A stretch of DNA of 64,000 nt from Chromobotia macracanthus (Eukaryota > Chordata > Actinopteri > Cypriniformes > Botiidae), in NCBI GenBank assembly GCA_036877525.1, contig JAZGTH010000008.1, positions 10,880,001 through 10,944,000 on the forward strand, read 5' to 3'. The notes under the pieces are model-generated. The model made no database searches. It had not been told where the DNA came from and was given only the letters and a program-made list of their open reading frames with translations. Within the stretch, counting starts at the first letter, position 1. Each line of letters opens with the position of its first letter. A program made the translations under genes and the position numbers. Shown here one piece after another: positions 50,001 through 62,022 of this stretch.

Positions 50001-50699
50001 TTAAATTCCCAGCACTTTAGGCAGTTAGGAGCCTGTTGATGACAACTAGTTGTAGTATCGTAATACACTGTGCTTGTGAAATCTGAATGTTTATCTGAAT
50101 GTTTCTAAAGCTGCAATCTGTAACGTTTGCCTCTCTACTGCCATCTCTGTTTGAAACACAAAACTGCACGTTACTTTACTTTATTTTCTTTATGCGTGTT
50201 AAAGTCAAATGAAGCCAAACTGGAAAAATCAGACCTGACTGCTCAAATTATAAATCAATATTTTAGACTTACTGTTGCGAATCAGGCTGAGGAGAGCGTT
50301 TTGGACACTGATCTATTATATATTTGCTCAGTAACTGTTTTAATTTATTTTTAACCAAAAAAGTTACAGATTGCAGCTTTAACACTTATTGTGTTCCCAG
50401 TCACGATGTGTTCCGGTTTTCGTTATATTCCTTGTTCACATTTTGGTTGATCTCTTTATTGCTCGTCTTGATCAGGTTTCGCAAGATCCATTTAGTCAAA
50501 CAGGGCATGATCATGTTTTTCAGAACAGCCGTCAAACTTTCAGAGAACGTTTGTTGTCTTACCCTTAACTGTGTTCTGAATACTGGAGTGAACGTTTGCT
50601 TTCGTATGTCTGTGTTCTGCAGGTCGGAGACAGTCGTTTGCTATTGGGGTTCTTGTTGTCATTCTGGTTGTGGTGCTCATTCTGTTTTTTGCGATTTAA
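46985..50699 (+). CDS. stx10: stx10, syntaxin-10/6-type Qc-SNARE
   Basis: Seven coding exons (46985-47019, 47588-47757, 48294-48388, 48470-48634, 49208-49314, 49845-49939, 50623-50699) join in phase to 247 aa, as in human STX10/STX6 (about 250). The protein starts MSMEDPFFVVKGEVQKAL. It has an N-terminal three-helix domain (DELDWNTNELRNCLRAIDWD, IVEANPGKF) and a Qc SNARE helix (DEQLELVTGSIRVLKDMSSR to KVSHMTSS) with the zero-layer Gln in LDEQSVML. A C-terminal anchor (SFAIGVLVVILVVVLILFFA) ends the protein. It acts in endosome to trans-Golgi fusion. The stx10 name rests largely on synteny with ier2 and nacc1; stx6 is the close alternative. Confidence 0.93.
47588..47757 (+). CDS. stx10: stx10 exon 2
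   Basis: 170 nt between ctggcag and gtatcc. EVQKALSKAQGLYERWEELL, then the DWNTNELRNCL and DWDLEDL motifs. A partial MITE begins about 35 bp after the donor. Confidence 0.95.
47790..47905. mobile_element. MITE family A fragment in stx10 intron 2
   Basis: CAGAACGTTTCCATTAAGTA … TGTAACATTAACAATG … GACAACGTTCCCTGTTGGG, a short reverse-oriented copy 33 bp after exon 2. Confidence 0.7.
48294..48388 (+). CDS. stx10: stx10 exon 3
   Basis: 95 nt between atatcag and gtgcca; IVEANPGKFRLGEHELQERR then DFVLRTRKSVQ. IVEANPxKF is a family motif that fixes the acceptor. Confidence 0.93.
48470..48634 (+). CDS. stx10: stx10 exon 4
   Basis: 165 nt between gtgtgtag and gtaaaa; MMKDHLASPSAVAQAEKKNK, then a linker and SRYIQEQQEQQQ leading into the SNARE helix. 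Confidence 0.93.
48770..49125. repeat. Dispersed repeat family C
   Basis: The segment with GATTTTCACTACGTGATTAT and AGAATTCAAGATAACAATAT recurs in diverged form at about 59286-59480. Ends are not defined. stx10 intron 4. Confidence 0.5.
49208..49314 (+). CDS. stx10: stx10 exon 5: SNARE motif, first half
   Basis: 107 nt between tatgtag and gtaagt; LIMQDQDEQLELVTGSIRVL then KDMSSRIGDELDEQSV, including the zero-layer Gln. Confidence 0.95.
49845..49939 (+). CDS. stx10: stx10 exon 6: SNARE motif, second half
   Basis: 95 nt between tcctag and gtaagt; MLGEFSEEMDQSSSRMDSVL then KKMEKVSHMTS. Confidence 0.95.
50107..50380. mobile_element. TIR element family B (274 bp) in stx10 intron 6
   Basis: AAAGCTGCAATCTGTAAC at 50107-50124 is the exact reverse complement of 50363-50380. 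Non-coding interior. A diverged second copy lies at 61299-61541. Confidence 0.88.
50623..50699 (+). CDS. stx10: stx10 exon 7: membrane anchor
   Basis: 77 nt from acceptor ttctgcag to TAA. RRQ followed by a 21-residue hydrophobic segment; very short luminal end, as usual for tail-anchored SNAREs. Confidence 0.95.
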
Positions 50700-52440
50700 T
50701 TACTGGACTTTGCCCCAGTTTGGCCCTTCACATCCAAGAAGCCTGCGGGGCTTATAGAGAAAGAACACAAGAATTCGTACACTTAATTCAGTTTTTTTTT
50801 TGCAAAAAAGAGATCAGTTTTTTTTATAGTCCTTCCTTGCCTGTTATGTTTTCATCTAGAACCCAAATGTCTGTTTCTGGCTGTTCCCGATTCTTTCGCT
50901 GCTTTCGGATTGAACTCTGCAAATTCAGAAATTCACAGGTGCTGAGACGGAAGTTAACAGTTATTACTTTTTTACCCTTTATATTTTATTGTAGTGCAGC
51001 ACTCAGTGGTGGTGAGAAGTTTGATATTGCCTAAGTTTATTTTTATATGTTTGATTTTATGCTAAATAATCAGATTATTATGTGTGCCCTTCAAAGACAT
51101 TTGCAGTTGGGGTTGGTTTCCAAAATCAAAAGTGGAAGCAACCAAAAGCACAATAAAGCCCCCAGAAATCAGTAATCTTCACTATAAGATCTTTTATAGA
51201 ACCTTAATTGCTGCCAGTGTACAGAGTAATTCATAAAAACAATAACGGCAATTAAGAAAAAGACATATTCAGCAGTATTAAAATGATTTAGCTGGTAGTG
51301 CAGTTACCAAGTTTAAATAATGTTATCTGACTTCTCAGCCATACATTTGAACAGTTTGCTCTTCCTTCATGGATTTATCTGAGACATCTTAATCGCATCA
51401 TCTTTGTAGTCTTATCAGATGAAATTTTAGGGCGGAATTGTCCTGGAAGAGCTGCATGCTTCAGTATTTAGAGTCTTACCTGCTTTTTTAAAATTATAAT
51501 TTAATATATTACTTCTGAGATTATGGTTAGGGATGCTGTAAATGTGACTGTAAAGTTTCATATTAAATTGGAAAACTATGAAATTATTTCTCTCATAGAC
51601 ACATTTTGGTCCATTTGACGTGTGGTCTAAGCCTTTTACTGCATGCCACAGTGATATTTCATACTTACTGCTCCAAAAGACATTTTTGCTGTATTATCAT
51701 TATTTAAAATGAATATGCTAGTAGCTGCTCTTTCAAAATAACTGCAGTGGAAAGCTTTGAGATACATTGTTTTAGTTATGACTGGTATTAACTGTTCTTT
51801 ACAGAGCTGATAAAGCCTCACAATTATGGTCAACTGTTATTTGAGATAGATTGTTCTGTAGCAGGAGTTCAGATGTTATATTATGCCCCTGTTTGTCTGT
51901 GGGCATGATTTATAAGCTTATTGTACTCATGTTCTTGTGCCAATGAGATGTGCCCTCTGATGGAAGTGTAAAGACACTGTGTGTCTGTGGGTAAAAATAT
52001 ATTGTTCAGTGTGAAGCCCATGTTAAATCTTTGCCTTGCTTCTTTTCAACTGAATTTGTGACTGACTTCATACCTCTTTTGTTTTTTTGTAAAGTAGATT
52101 TATCAACCCTTCAATACCTGAAAGTAATCAATTTCAAGTGTAAGATTAATTCACTTCTGTTATAAGCCTTAATAAATGTCAGTACTAAATAAATGTCATT
52201 ACCAAAACGTATTACCTCTTAGATGCCCATTTAGGGAGATCTGGTACGCATTTGATTTTAATTTGCAAAGCAATGACAGTGGTGTCATTTCTGTGCTGCC
52301 TAAGTACAAATGAGCGATTGAGCGAGTCTAATTCCCTTGTCACTTGTTTTGTAAGCATTTTCCTACGACTGTATTATATGAAATGTTTGCCTTCATATTG
52401 GGTGATCCACACGGGTTCCTAAATAAAGTACATGCTTTTG
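50700..52440 (+). other. stx10: stx10 3'UTR (extent uncertain)
   Basis: No coding homology. AATAAA-type signals occur near 52169-52195 and at about 52421; either could end the transcript. Confidence 0.4.
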
Positions 52441-55345
52441 ACACGTTCTGGTTTGTTAAACATTTAGACACATTTCTCAAGTCAGGTTTTAATAAACAAA
52501 AGCCCACCAAAATGATTTTCTTTGTTACAAACCATTTATTAAGATTTTCAGATTTCTCCATGTTTTTTTTCTTTTTACAGTAGTTCATGTGCAATTTTCT
52601 TTCTTGTTGGGTCACAGTAAAGGAATCCACAAAGTTATTGGCACTTGGAACACAGAGGAAACACATCATGTACGTAGGATGGGTGAAGGGTACAGAGCTT
52701 TTCTGACATCAGTAGACACTACTGAATTTATTTCCATAAAGCAGTTTCTGGGGAATAATATCTCATGCTGAGTGCACAACAAACAATCAAACTTCTTTAG
52801 TGTTTATGTATAATGTACAGTATATATAGATACTTGTATTTGTATATGTATGTATATCTATAGTGGACAAAAATAGCTGCAGGATCCCTGTAACCACAGC
52901 AGAGATATGCTCTCCATTGCCACGCTGATGGATCTCCCCAGCCCCCGGTGAGGTATAGATTTACGGCGCTCCAAATTATAATTTAGCCTCTTAATGATTC
53001 GCATTCACATCACTTTGGTGTTTAAATGTCATTCAGACATCTGAAAAGTAGCACCATCTGCTCAGAATGGTTTTCTTCAACACCTGTGGCCTGTTTCAGG
53101 GCTCAGGGGAGGAGAGGTATGGCTGAAGCTGCCAGGAGGTAGATCCACACACCTACTCATGTGTGTGTGTTGGTCTCTGGTGGGCAGGGATGTACAAAGA
53201 GCAATTTATTATATGTTTGATACCTGTAAGTCTTTGAGGTCGCGAGCATAAAATCAGGTGAAGTAAACGCTGAGCGGTGCGAGGAAGGGAAGTGAATGAT
53301 TTGCAGATAAATGTCTTATAAAAAGCATAACATTCCTGATTGAAAGAGTGACAACGTATCACGTATTTAAAGAGGTATGTTTTCGTTGGAGGCCTTTCCT
53401 GCCTGTAATAACTGTCTGTGAGATGGCGTGAGCGTATCTATATAAGACCATAAAAGAAATGAAACAAACTAATAAATCTCAAAAACTCTTCAGTCTACAT
53501 CAAGATCCCAAACTGAAACAGAGTTTCACAGAGTGCTATAGAACACAGATATGACTATAACCTCTCCTGCACGTCATGGGACGAGCAACAGATAGCATAC
53601 AGAAAACAATCAAGACATGTTACCTTCTAGTAATGGGCAGGCCTGGAATCTGTGACCACAAGTTGCGGGAAAATTGGTTTTCCATGAAGTTGTACACCTC
53701 TTGCAACAGTGCATTACTCAGTACCATTTAGCAGATATTTAAAATCAATGCAAACAGGTTAAAAAAAAATCTGTCTAGTATTTATTCGACACACACTTTA
53801 ACAGGGTCTTTGCTTCTGAATCCTCAAACACACTCATTCAATAATTAATTCATGATTAAAGATTCATAATCATAACAAACGCAGTTTTCATAAAGCGTCA
53901 CATTTAAAAAAACAAAAGGGTTATTAGATTATCTCAGATCCTTATAGCTGCTTGGAAGTCGCCATATTGGCTGCTAATAAAGTGTCTTATTAAACATTGA
54001 TTGATCGTCACATTGGCAAACATCAGCAGAAACATTTTATTCTACTTATAAATAAAATCATTGGCATGTTTTTTATATTTGGCAGTTAAAACAGCAGAAA
54101 CACAGTCGTGTTCATTCTTGTGGTCGGGGGTTGTTCAATTGAAAATCAAAAACAAGAATTTAATGTTAAATTCTTAAGAATTAATTTAAGTTGAAATACA
54201 AGCAGTCGTTTCAATATCATTACTGCCCCCTAACGGGGACGTGACTGCATGGCAGCATTTATAAAAATCTCACACCAAGTTGAGCCCTCATCTGTCCTAC
54301 AACAGCATGAGGCAGTACAAGCGTCAAATATTCTCTTTACCAGCCAGAAATATTAATAAAAAAATTGCTTGAAGAAGAACTAATATAGCTTGCAGTGCAT
54401 GAAACACTCACTATCTTTCTTGCTGTTTTTTCTCTCTCCCCTAAATCTATTCAAACTCATCGACACCTCAGCAAGCACATTTATATACAGTAAACACTCT
54501 CTAAACTAGGTTAATTCTGCCCCCATCCCTTCCCAGTGCTTCAGTTGTTTGAACGCAAAATTATGCCCTTCTCTTTCTGCTACCTATTTTTAGCATGTTG
54601 TTCCTTTAAAATGCTTAGCAATTCTACAGTCTATGTTTAAAGTTAGTAGCATCTCTCAATGGTCAAGCATCGTTCTACACGTGAGCAGAAACATGTTCCA
54701 AAACCGCACACTTCACATCTGACGTGAAATTCATATGGACGTGTGTGAAAAAACACGTCATCTGATATGAAATGAGCAGTTTTGAAACATTTTTGTAAAT
54801 CCTATGTGAATTCCCGGGAAACCCATGGAATCGTCTGAAGCGTGGCAACACGTTTTTCATGTGTTATCACGCATTTGCACATGTGAAACGTAGCTGCTTT
54901 CACATTTTGTTTTTAAAGTGATCCCAAAATCCCTTTTAAGGTACTCATGAAATCGCATTGAATTCTTTTTACTTTTGGTAATGTTAATCATTTCTGGGCA
55001 AAACTTATTCTGTAATACTTCAGGATTTTATCCATCTGGAATCAGATGCATTGACGTCTCAGCACAGGCTATTGATAAATGCACAATAAGATGTAAGAAT
55101 GTATTGTCCAATATACGACAAGAAGTGTGTATTCAAAATATAAATAAGGGGAATCAGATTTGAAAAAGATTTAATGGTTTGTTAAGCTAACGTTTTATGC
55201 CTCCATTTGGACAACGTCTGCGCCAGCTGTGTATGTGTGTATGTGTGTGTGTCATATCTCCTCACCATTGCATACCCTCCCCTCTGCCTGCGTCTGCACT
55301 GCATGTCCCTTACTGAGGCAGACAAAACAAACAGAGCTCTCTAAT

Positions 55346-55349
<4 letters not shown>

Positions 55350-55377
<28 letters not shown>
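55350..55377. repeat. (CA)n microsatellite
   Basis: CA run followed by interrupted CACCCACACC between stx10 and nacc1. Confidence 0.95.
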
Positions 55378-56374
55378 CAACACCACCCACACCACCCACA
55401 CACACCCTCTCAGAGATGCATTTGGCACACAAAAACCAGACATACACACATATATTAGAATAAAAACGTGGCACACAAACACTCCCTCCCTCAGATCTGC
55501 ATGTTTAAATAAACAAATGCGGCAACACAAAGAGCGTGTCTTTGGCAGATCATCCCATTTAACTGTGATTATGACTGTGCAGTGTGTTGCACGCTGCAGG
55601 AAACATAAGAAACAAAAGAGTATGTATGAAAGGGACGCATAAGCCACGAAAACGACTGCGTGATACATTTTTTAGGTACTTTTTGTATTCAGGGTGTTTT
55701 TTAATATTGTGAGGAGGGCTGGGAAATATAACAAATAATTGCAATGATTTTGCAGAATAAAACATTTTAAACAGAATAACGTGATAAATGCTTTAGAGTT
55801 GCTAAAATATGAATAATTTCCTTTAGTCAAAAACACAAAGTGTTATTTCTCATTTTAATTCATTCAAAACTGTGCACATTGCAGACCAGCTATGTAATTC
55901 AGTAGCTGAAATTATTCCTTTAGTTGTATATGAAAGGAAAGCTATTTTAAAGCATAAACATAAATATCAGGATATCATCAGAAGGCTTAACAATATTAAA
56001 ATAATTTACAGCTATATCACCCAGCCCTCATTGTGGCTACTGTGTTGAAAGTGGCCGTCATGTTTTGGAGGTTTGGGCTGATCTTGTTCACACATCCAAC
56101 TGCAGTCCGTCTTCAGCTCTAACCATAAACAGACATTACAGTCCACCATTACACGACACGTTTACTACAAACATAAGTGTGCTTAACCAACCTGAACATT
56201 CAGGTCATGTTTTGGGTGTGTTACAGTGCTAATGGTCTCTAATCTAAACATACTCAGATATTTCAAGGGTACAGCTGCCCTTAGTGACAGTTTAAATTAT
56301 GTTCTCATCTTCATACTTCATATATTTTATGATGATCAAGGACTTCGAAAACTTCTTCCAAAAGCTGGAACATC

Positions 56375-56626
56375 TTAGCTAACAGGGAACATTCTCAGAA
56401 TGTTGGCTAACGTTTTCTAAAAGTAATTCCAAAGTTATCAAACAATTCTTGCACTCACATAGTAAAACATTTCTTAACGTTACATATCGCAATAACGGTA
56501 ATACAACATATAAAAAAACTGGACGTTTGTACGTTCCTAGAACTTTCAAAATAACATTTTTTATATTTTTGTTACCTAATGGAAATATTAGGGAAACATT
56601 CTTATAACCTAAAATTGTTGGCTGGG
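56375..56626. mobile_element. MITE family A copy
   Basis: Left end TTAGCTAACAGGGAACATTC and right end GTTGGCTGGG followed by TA; the interior is shortened relative to 5194-5516. Confidence 0.85.
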
Positions 56627-57877
56627 TAACCATCAACAAAGACACAACTGCTTTTTCAAATCAGCGTAAAATGCAACTCAGAAAACAGCATTCACTCTCA
56701 GAGTTTGCATGGTTTACTGTAGCTGAAGCACTACTGGCTCTTCAGTGCTCATTTTTAATGCTGCACTCAGCTCTCTTCATCAGGGAATTCAATGTTTCTG
56801 TCACACCAGCTCAAGCGTACGTAAGAATGCGCCATGCAGCAACACGCAGCACCTATATGCATGAAGCAATCAGCTGTGAGATCAGGAACTGCAGCTGCTA
56901 CACACACTCAGCACTTACACACACACACGTGTCGGTTCTATGTACTGTCTATACACACAGCTCTGGTGTACTCTGAGCACATAAGAAATTTGATAAGCCT
57001 TTGATTCTTAAGCCTGTGGTTCAAATTAAGACAATCTGGGATCGCATCTGGAAATGTCTTGGAAGCCTGTTTCACTCTCAAGAATTAACTTGTGCTAAAC
57101 CTAAATAACAACATTAAACATTGGTAATATACCAAAATAAAATACCTAAATTATTTTGGGATTTTGCTCATGCAAAAACATGTATATTTCCTTTTCCCCT
57201 AACATTTTTAAGTGGATAACCTATCACAATTTGCTGATTCAAAAGGTGAGAATCTTGCACAGACCCTCTATATCACACAACAGCAGTTTCTGCAGTTACA
57301 AGTAACAAACTTCTGTAACAAACTGCCTCTCGTGGCGTCCCTAAAAAGTGGAAAACTTGGCATGAAAACTGCATGCAATTACAAACATAGTTCAAATAAA
57401 AACATTTAAAATATGGAAGAAAATGAATGTTCTGTCTCAGGGTTTATGAGGAGCTGGGTGAGAAGAGGAAATGGGGTCTGAAGGACAGTTAAACAACTAT
57501 AAAATATTACAAGATGAATACAGTCTTGCGTCCAACAGAAACGTTTTACATTCTCCGAAATTATACATTCAGGACAGTGTTCTCAGATTTCCTAGGAGCC
57601 TCTAGCCCTCATTTTCTCCTCATTCCACCCCTACTGCCCCCCATAGCTTCCCACTCTTGGGGAATGTATGCCTGCAGTATAGAAAAGGAGGACCCACAAT
57701 GTGAACTTGAAAGAGTACAAACAAACACAGAAACGACCAGCTTTAGAAGCAGCATTCTAGAGCAGTCTTCATATAGATATATTTTTCTTCTCCAGAGGAC
57801 ATCACAGCCCAAAGTGACACCAGTAAACATGGGGTGGATGGTAATGAATTTCAGTGAAGGTGTCACCATGGAAATGA

Positions 57878-58182
57878 CTAAAACAAACCGTTTCCATCCC
57901 TGCTCACCCCTTGCAGAGCATTCATAGTGGGCTGACCGGATTCAGAGGTGGCTCCACCCTCCAGGGATCCTGTTTCAAAAGCGTGTTCCACCCCCAAGGT
58001 GTCAGACTCCATTCTGGAAGTGTCTGGAAGGAAGTTAGCATAAGCGTCGCTTTCCGCCATCAGGAGTTTGAGTTTGGGGATCCAGCTCTTACGTACCACA
58101 CGGCGCGCATTCGTGCACATGTCTGCGGCGATCGCGTTCATTTCGCTCTCTTTGAAACTAGGAGCAAATTTCTGGCAGTAAA
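57878..58182 (-). CDS. nacc1: nacc1 last coding exon
   Basis: 305 nt from acceptor ttctccag to stop TAG (57878-57880). YCQKFAPSFKESEMNAIAAD, MCTNARRVVRKSWIPKLKLL and GVEHAFETGSLEGG match; it continues about 10 residues past the mammalian end (after NALQ) with GVSRDGNGLF. Confidence 0.95.
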
Positions 58183-60618
58183 CTGGAGAAAGAGAAAAAA
58201 CGTGTTGAGACCAACACTAATTCAAATATTATTCATATCATAATTCATCTTACACCTACACTTTTAAGAAAAGATGCTTCATGATGCCACCGAAGAACCA
58301 TTTTTGGCTGTGTGGTTCCATTAAGAACCTTTGACATCTGTAGAACCTTTCTGTTTTACCAACGTATTTTTTGTAGTGAAAAAGGTTCTTTAGACTATAA
58401 AAAGGTTAGAATTAAATTGAATGGTTGTGAATGGTTCTTTGGGGAACCAAAAATGGTTTTTCTATGGCATCGATGTGAATCTTTTTTTATTTTATTTTTA
58501 AGAGTTTATCCTACGGACCACAGACTCAAACTAACGGTGATAATATTTAAACACATAAAGAACCCTAATACTAGAACTACAGATAACTTACATTTAACAG
58601 CATGGAGAACCCGACTATCCAGTGGCTTGCGGTTTGGATCGTTTGTGGAGGACCGAATGCCTGTACCACAGCTGTTTGCGAGAGTGCTTCTACAGTGCAG
58701 GAAACAGGTAATTCAGAGCTGATTTTTTTAGTGACAATACAAAGTACTGTTTGACAAAACCATTTCTAGTGGATTATTTTGTGGCCTGAAAGATTTCTTT
58801 TGTGTCTTTCTTAACCCTTAAATAATTTTTGGTGTTTTGTTTCCATAAAAAAAAAATGGTTCAACCTCATGACTAGTTAACTCACTGACTAGTTCAATTC
58901 TTTCAGATTCACTTACCGGTCAAAAAAGGCAGCAAGCAGCCGTCTGAGCAGCACTTTGTGTCGTGTTCCTGCACTGACGTGACAGTTCATCAGCTGAGTG
59001 CGGGAAATAAAGACACTGGTGCCTGTCACAAGCTCCAGTTTCTCAGCAGGGTCGCCTTCTTCATAGAGTTTAAGATGACAACGGCTTCCAATCTGTGTGA
59101 TGAGCTCAGTGGGGAGAGACGCCAGATCTGGCCGCACTCTGACTGCTCTTCCCCTGGACTCGACTGTGAGGTGGTCCGGCAGAGATTCCACTCGCTCAGT
59201 GGCTGAATCAGGAACACAGAGAGGTACAGAGAGTTTGATGAAGGCATCACACATCAAGCACGTTTTTGGGGTTTGATGTGTAGTTGGAACAATATCAGAT
59301 TTTCACTACACGATTATCATATCCAGAAGAATTCACAATAACAATATTATTGCAATAATTATCACAATAGCGATATTCTCGCGATACATAATGCTATCAG
59401 TTGATTTCATCTTGAATTTTGTTTTCTCTTTTTTTTGTCCAATGAATCACACTTAAATGTCTGTGTGGTTACAATATTCCAATAATAATAATAATAATAA
59501 TAACAATAATAATTACTATAATTAATTTCCCGCAATTTTACTACATTACAAAGTCTGTGGCCACATTGCAGACATAATTACTAATATTAGCAATTTAACA
59601 CCAATTCATTTAAAGTGTGCTCCAATAGGGCCCAGCCTCCATAGCTTACCTGTTGCCCCTACGTTCAGCATGCTGTACATTGTGTACATGTTACAGATCT
59701 GTCTGTACTGCTCTTCTGCTGTTTCCTCTGTAATCTCCTCCTCGTCATCTTCATGGTAAGAGATGGGCGAGTCACTGGTGTACATGCTGGGGGTTCCCGG
59801 GCTGGTGCCTTCCGGCGTGCTACTGTGTTGTTGTTGTTATTATTGTTGCTGTTTCTAGCGCCGCTTCCAGTCAATGAGGCTGCACTTTGAGGCAAAGCTC
59901 CGCCCACCCCACGTGGTGCCTCCTGTGAATAACGGGCTGTTTTCCTCATACCTCCCCCTCCACCTGATCCTCCACCTCCTTCACGGCTGCTTCCTTCCCA
60001 AAGACGCTTAGCGACTGGAGTGCAAACCACCGAATACGGCGCTTCCTCGGATTGCTGCTCTGTCTTCACCTTCAACACTAGCGGAAGGGGCGTGAGGCAG
60101 GTGGCAGGGCGAGCAGCTGCGGTGGTCACCATGCCCCCAGCCATGCCCCCTACGGAGCCCACCCCAGTTTGCGTAACAGGGCTCTGGGGTTCAGAGGGAG
60201 GGGTATCTTCGGTGTGAAAACCCTGTGAGTCGCAACTCGGCGAGCTGACTTTTAGGAAGAGCTCGGTGCCTTTTTCCATAATCTGCTGTATCTGCAGGAA
60301 CCCCGCTGTGTACATCAAGAGAAACTGATCTCCCAAGTTCATGCTAAGACGACCGGTGTAGCAGAAAGACAGGATCTGCTGGAAACTCTGGGGCTGAACT
60401 GCTGGTGGTAACTCCACCATGGTGCTCTTGCTTCCAGAGTTGAACATATCTCGAAAGTAAGAGCTGCTGGCGGCCAGCACTGCCCGGTGGGCTTTAAACG
60501 TGTGGCCTTTGACCACCACTGATACGTCACAGTACAGGCCCTGCAGCCTCTGTTCATTAAGACACTCCAAAACATTGTTGCCAAAGTTGGGAATCGCCAT
60601 CTGCAGCATCTGAGCCAT
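57878..60618 (-). CDS. nacc1: nacc1, BTB and BEN domain nuclear protein (NAC1); frame break in first coding exon
   Basis: Four coding exons on the minus strand: 60618-59650, 59202-58917, 58689-58592 and 58182-57878. NAC1 is a nuclear BTB/POZ transcriptional regulator. The BTB domain (about residues 10-125) contains LQGLYCDVSVVVKGHTFKAH and SFCYTGRLSMNLGDQFLLMY. Gly-, Pro- and Asn-rich linkers follow, then the BEN domain from exon 2 onward (SLPTELITQIGSRC, TRHKVLLRRLLAAFFDR, STLANSCGTGIRSSTNDP). Human NACC1 is 527 aa; this would be about 552. In exon 1 the frame from BTB through poly-Asn does not continue into the conserved EQYRQICNMYTMYSM block, which lies in another frame. The break falls in the AAC run at about 59825-59851 (net +2 or -1 nt) and suggests an indel. 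Confidence 0.93.
58262..58506. repeat. Imperfect palindromic repeat in nacc1 last intron
   Basis: Contains AAGAACCATTTTTGGCTGTG, AGAACCTTT and GGTTCTTTGGGGAACCAAAA in opposed orientations, a pattern common in teleost dispersed palindromic repeats. Family not named. Confidence 0.5.
58592..58689 (-). CDS. nacc1: nacc1 exon 3 of coding region: BEN domain
   Basis: 98 nt between actgtag and gtaagt; STLANSCGTGIRSSTNDPNR then KPLDSRVLHAVK, nearly identical to mammals. It is too short to appear as a long open frame. Confidence 0.95.
58917..59202 (-). CDS. nacc1: nacc1 exon 2 of coding region: BEN domain start
   Basis: 286 nt between gattcag and gtaagt; TERVESLPDHLTVESRGRAV, RPDLASLPTELITQIGSRCH, LKLYEEGDPAEKLELVTGTS and TRHKVLLRRLLAAFFD. 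Phases fit both neighbours. Confidence 0.95.
59286..59480. repeat. Dispersed repeat family C, second copy
   Basis: CAGATTTTCACTACACGATT and AGAATTCACAATAACAATAT match the 48770-49125 copy. It lies between nacc1 coding exons 1 and 2 and is followed by an ATA/AAT microsatellite (about 59477-59515). Confidence 0.5.
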
Positions 60619-60643
60619 GATGCAATGCCCAGTACTACAGGAT
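59650..60643 (-). CDS. nacc1: nacc1 exon with ATG, BTB domain and poly-Asn frame break
   Basis: The acceptor ttttaacag gives an exon start at 60643, with 25 nt of 5'UTR before ATG (60616-60618, MAQMLQMAIPNFGN as in human MAQTLQMEIPNFGN). Donor gtaagc after 59650. The downstream part STPEGTSPGTPSMYTSDSP, then EEQYRQICNMYTMYSMLNVG, is in the correct phase for exon 2 but not in phase with the BTB part. Confidence 0.93.
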
Positions 60644-61298
60644 CTGTTAAAACAAATAAAACACACTTGGTCTTCTTCACCTCAATTACAAAACTGATTT
60701 TCAGTTCATACAAGGATAAGCAATGGGTGTTGCTCATGTAAAACTTACTGCCATATGTTACACAATTTAACTGTAATTAAGGCACAAAATATATGTGTCT
60801 ATGTGTGTAAATGATTTATTTAGTGACAAAAGTGTCACAAACGTTGTCTTGGATAAATTAGAACTATATGTCCCTAAAATACAGCGTCAAACTGTTCTAG
60901 AAACATCACACACACATAAGCAATAAATCATCTGTCCTTATAAAAGCATAAAGACACAGAAACACTCTGTTTTAACTTCAGGGTAAGTGCTTGCAAACCA
61001 ACAAACAACGTCCCGTGATCATTCAGTCCATAATACAGAAACAGAAAATGCATGCATGCCTCTCAGGAAAATAGATAATGAACAAAAGCACTTATAGATG
61101 ATACATTTCAATTATAACTGAGCATTACTGTACACGTCTTGGGTCATTCAAAGTTTATTTATTGGCCATACACAAACGTCTGTTCTTTATAAATATCACA
61201 GGCACTTCAGTGTGCTCGCTTCTCTAAGACAAAGGTCAGCATATTTCAGCAAACTAAATCATGAAACCAATAACACTGACAGACACTGAATGCATATT

Positions 61299-61541
61299 GA
61301 AGCTGCGAACTGTAACATTCGCCTGTAACAAAACTGCAGGTTACTGCAACACTTTTCTTTACGCATTGTTGAAATCAAATGAAGCCAAACTGACATTTAT
61401 CGGGAAATCTGCCCAGACAGCTCAAATATAAATCATTATTACTAGCTTACCATTGCAAATGTGGGTAAGGTAAGACCGTTTTAAACTTGAACTTACTGAG
61501 TTTTGGTCATTTTTAACAAAAAGGTTACAGATTGCAGCTTT
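61299..61541. mobile_element. TIR element family B, second copy
   Basis: GAAGCTGCGAACTGTAAC to GTTACAGATTGCAGCTTT, sharing interior blocks (AAATCAAATGAAGCCAAACT, AGCTCAAATATAAATCA) with the 50107-50380 copy, in the same orientation. Confidence 0.85.
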
Positions 61542-62022
61542 AAACAGGAATATATATTAAGAATTAGAGCACATGCCTAAATCCAAGGCAACGTAACGTC
61601 AGATCGGTCAAGTAGGATTACAACAACCCATCATATTACTTTACAATAAAGTAATATGATGCTTTACAATAAGTAAAAAGGGCCATCATTAAAAAAAACA
61701 ACCGTGAGTAATGTGCTGAAGGGGCCCTCTAATGTTTCCCCCCGGCATACTTATAAACCCCAGGGGCAGGGGGCCCAAAAGCTTTGTGTCTTGGGCCCCA
61801 TGAATATTGTGACTGTCCAGCTCGGTTAACTAGTTAACCGTTATCTTCATGTGCAAACATTGTTAACTTGTAGTCAATACATCTGCTCGTACTGACAAGC
61901 TCATTTCACACGAGCTCCCTTCCCTCTGAAAAGGTCGGCCGTGGGTCAAAGCATGCATATCTGAAGCAGATCACAGATCAGTCTGTCTGAGCAAGTACAG
62001 ATATGAAGTTACAAACCACCTA

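Larger units (their letters stand above)
52441..57877. other. Intergenic region stx10 - nacc1 (convergent genes)
   Basis: It includes a CA microsatellite (55350-55377) and a MITE copy (56375-56626). The part next to 57877 is nacc1 3'UTR, whose end I cannot place. No other gene was recognised. Confidence 0.6.

Noticed and set aside
50324..51034. 236-codon open frame on the + strand
   Set aside because: It overlaps stx10 exon 7 in a different frame and then its 3'UTR; no domain or homology, and the stx10 frame is clearly the conserved one.
59824..59960. A short intron explaining the nacc1 frame break
   Set aside because: GT sites upstream with the AG before TAGCACG all give phase 0 or 1, whereas phase 2 is needed; the AAC run indel is simpler.
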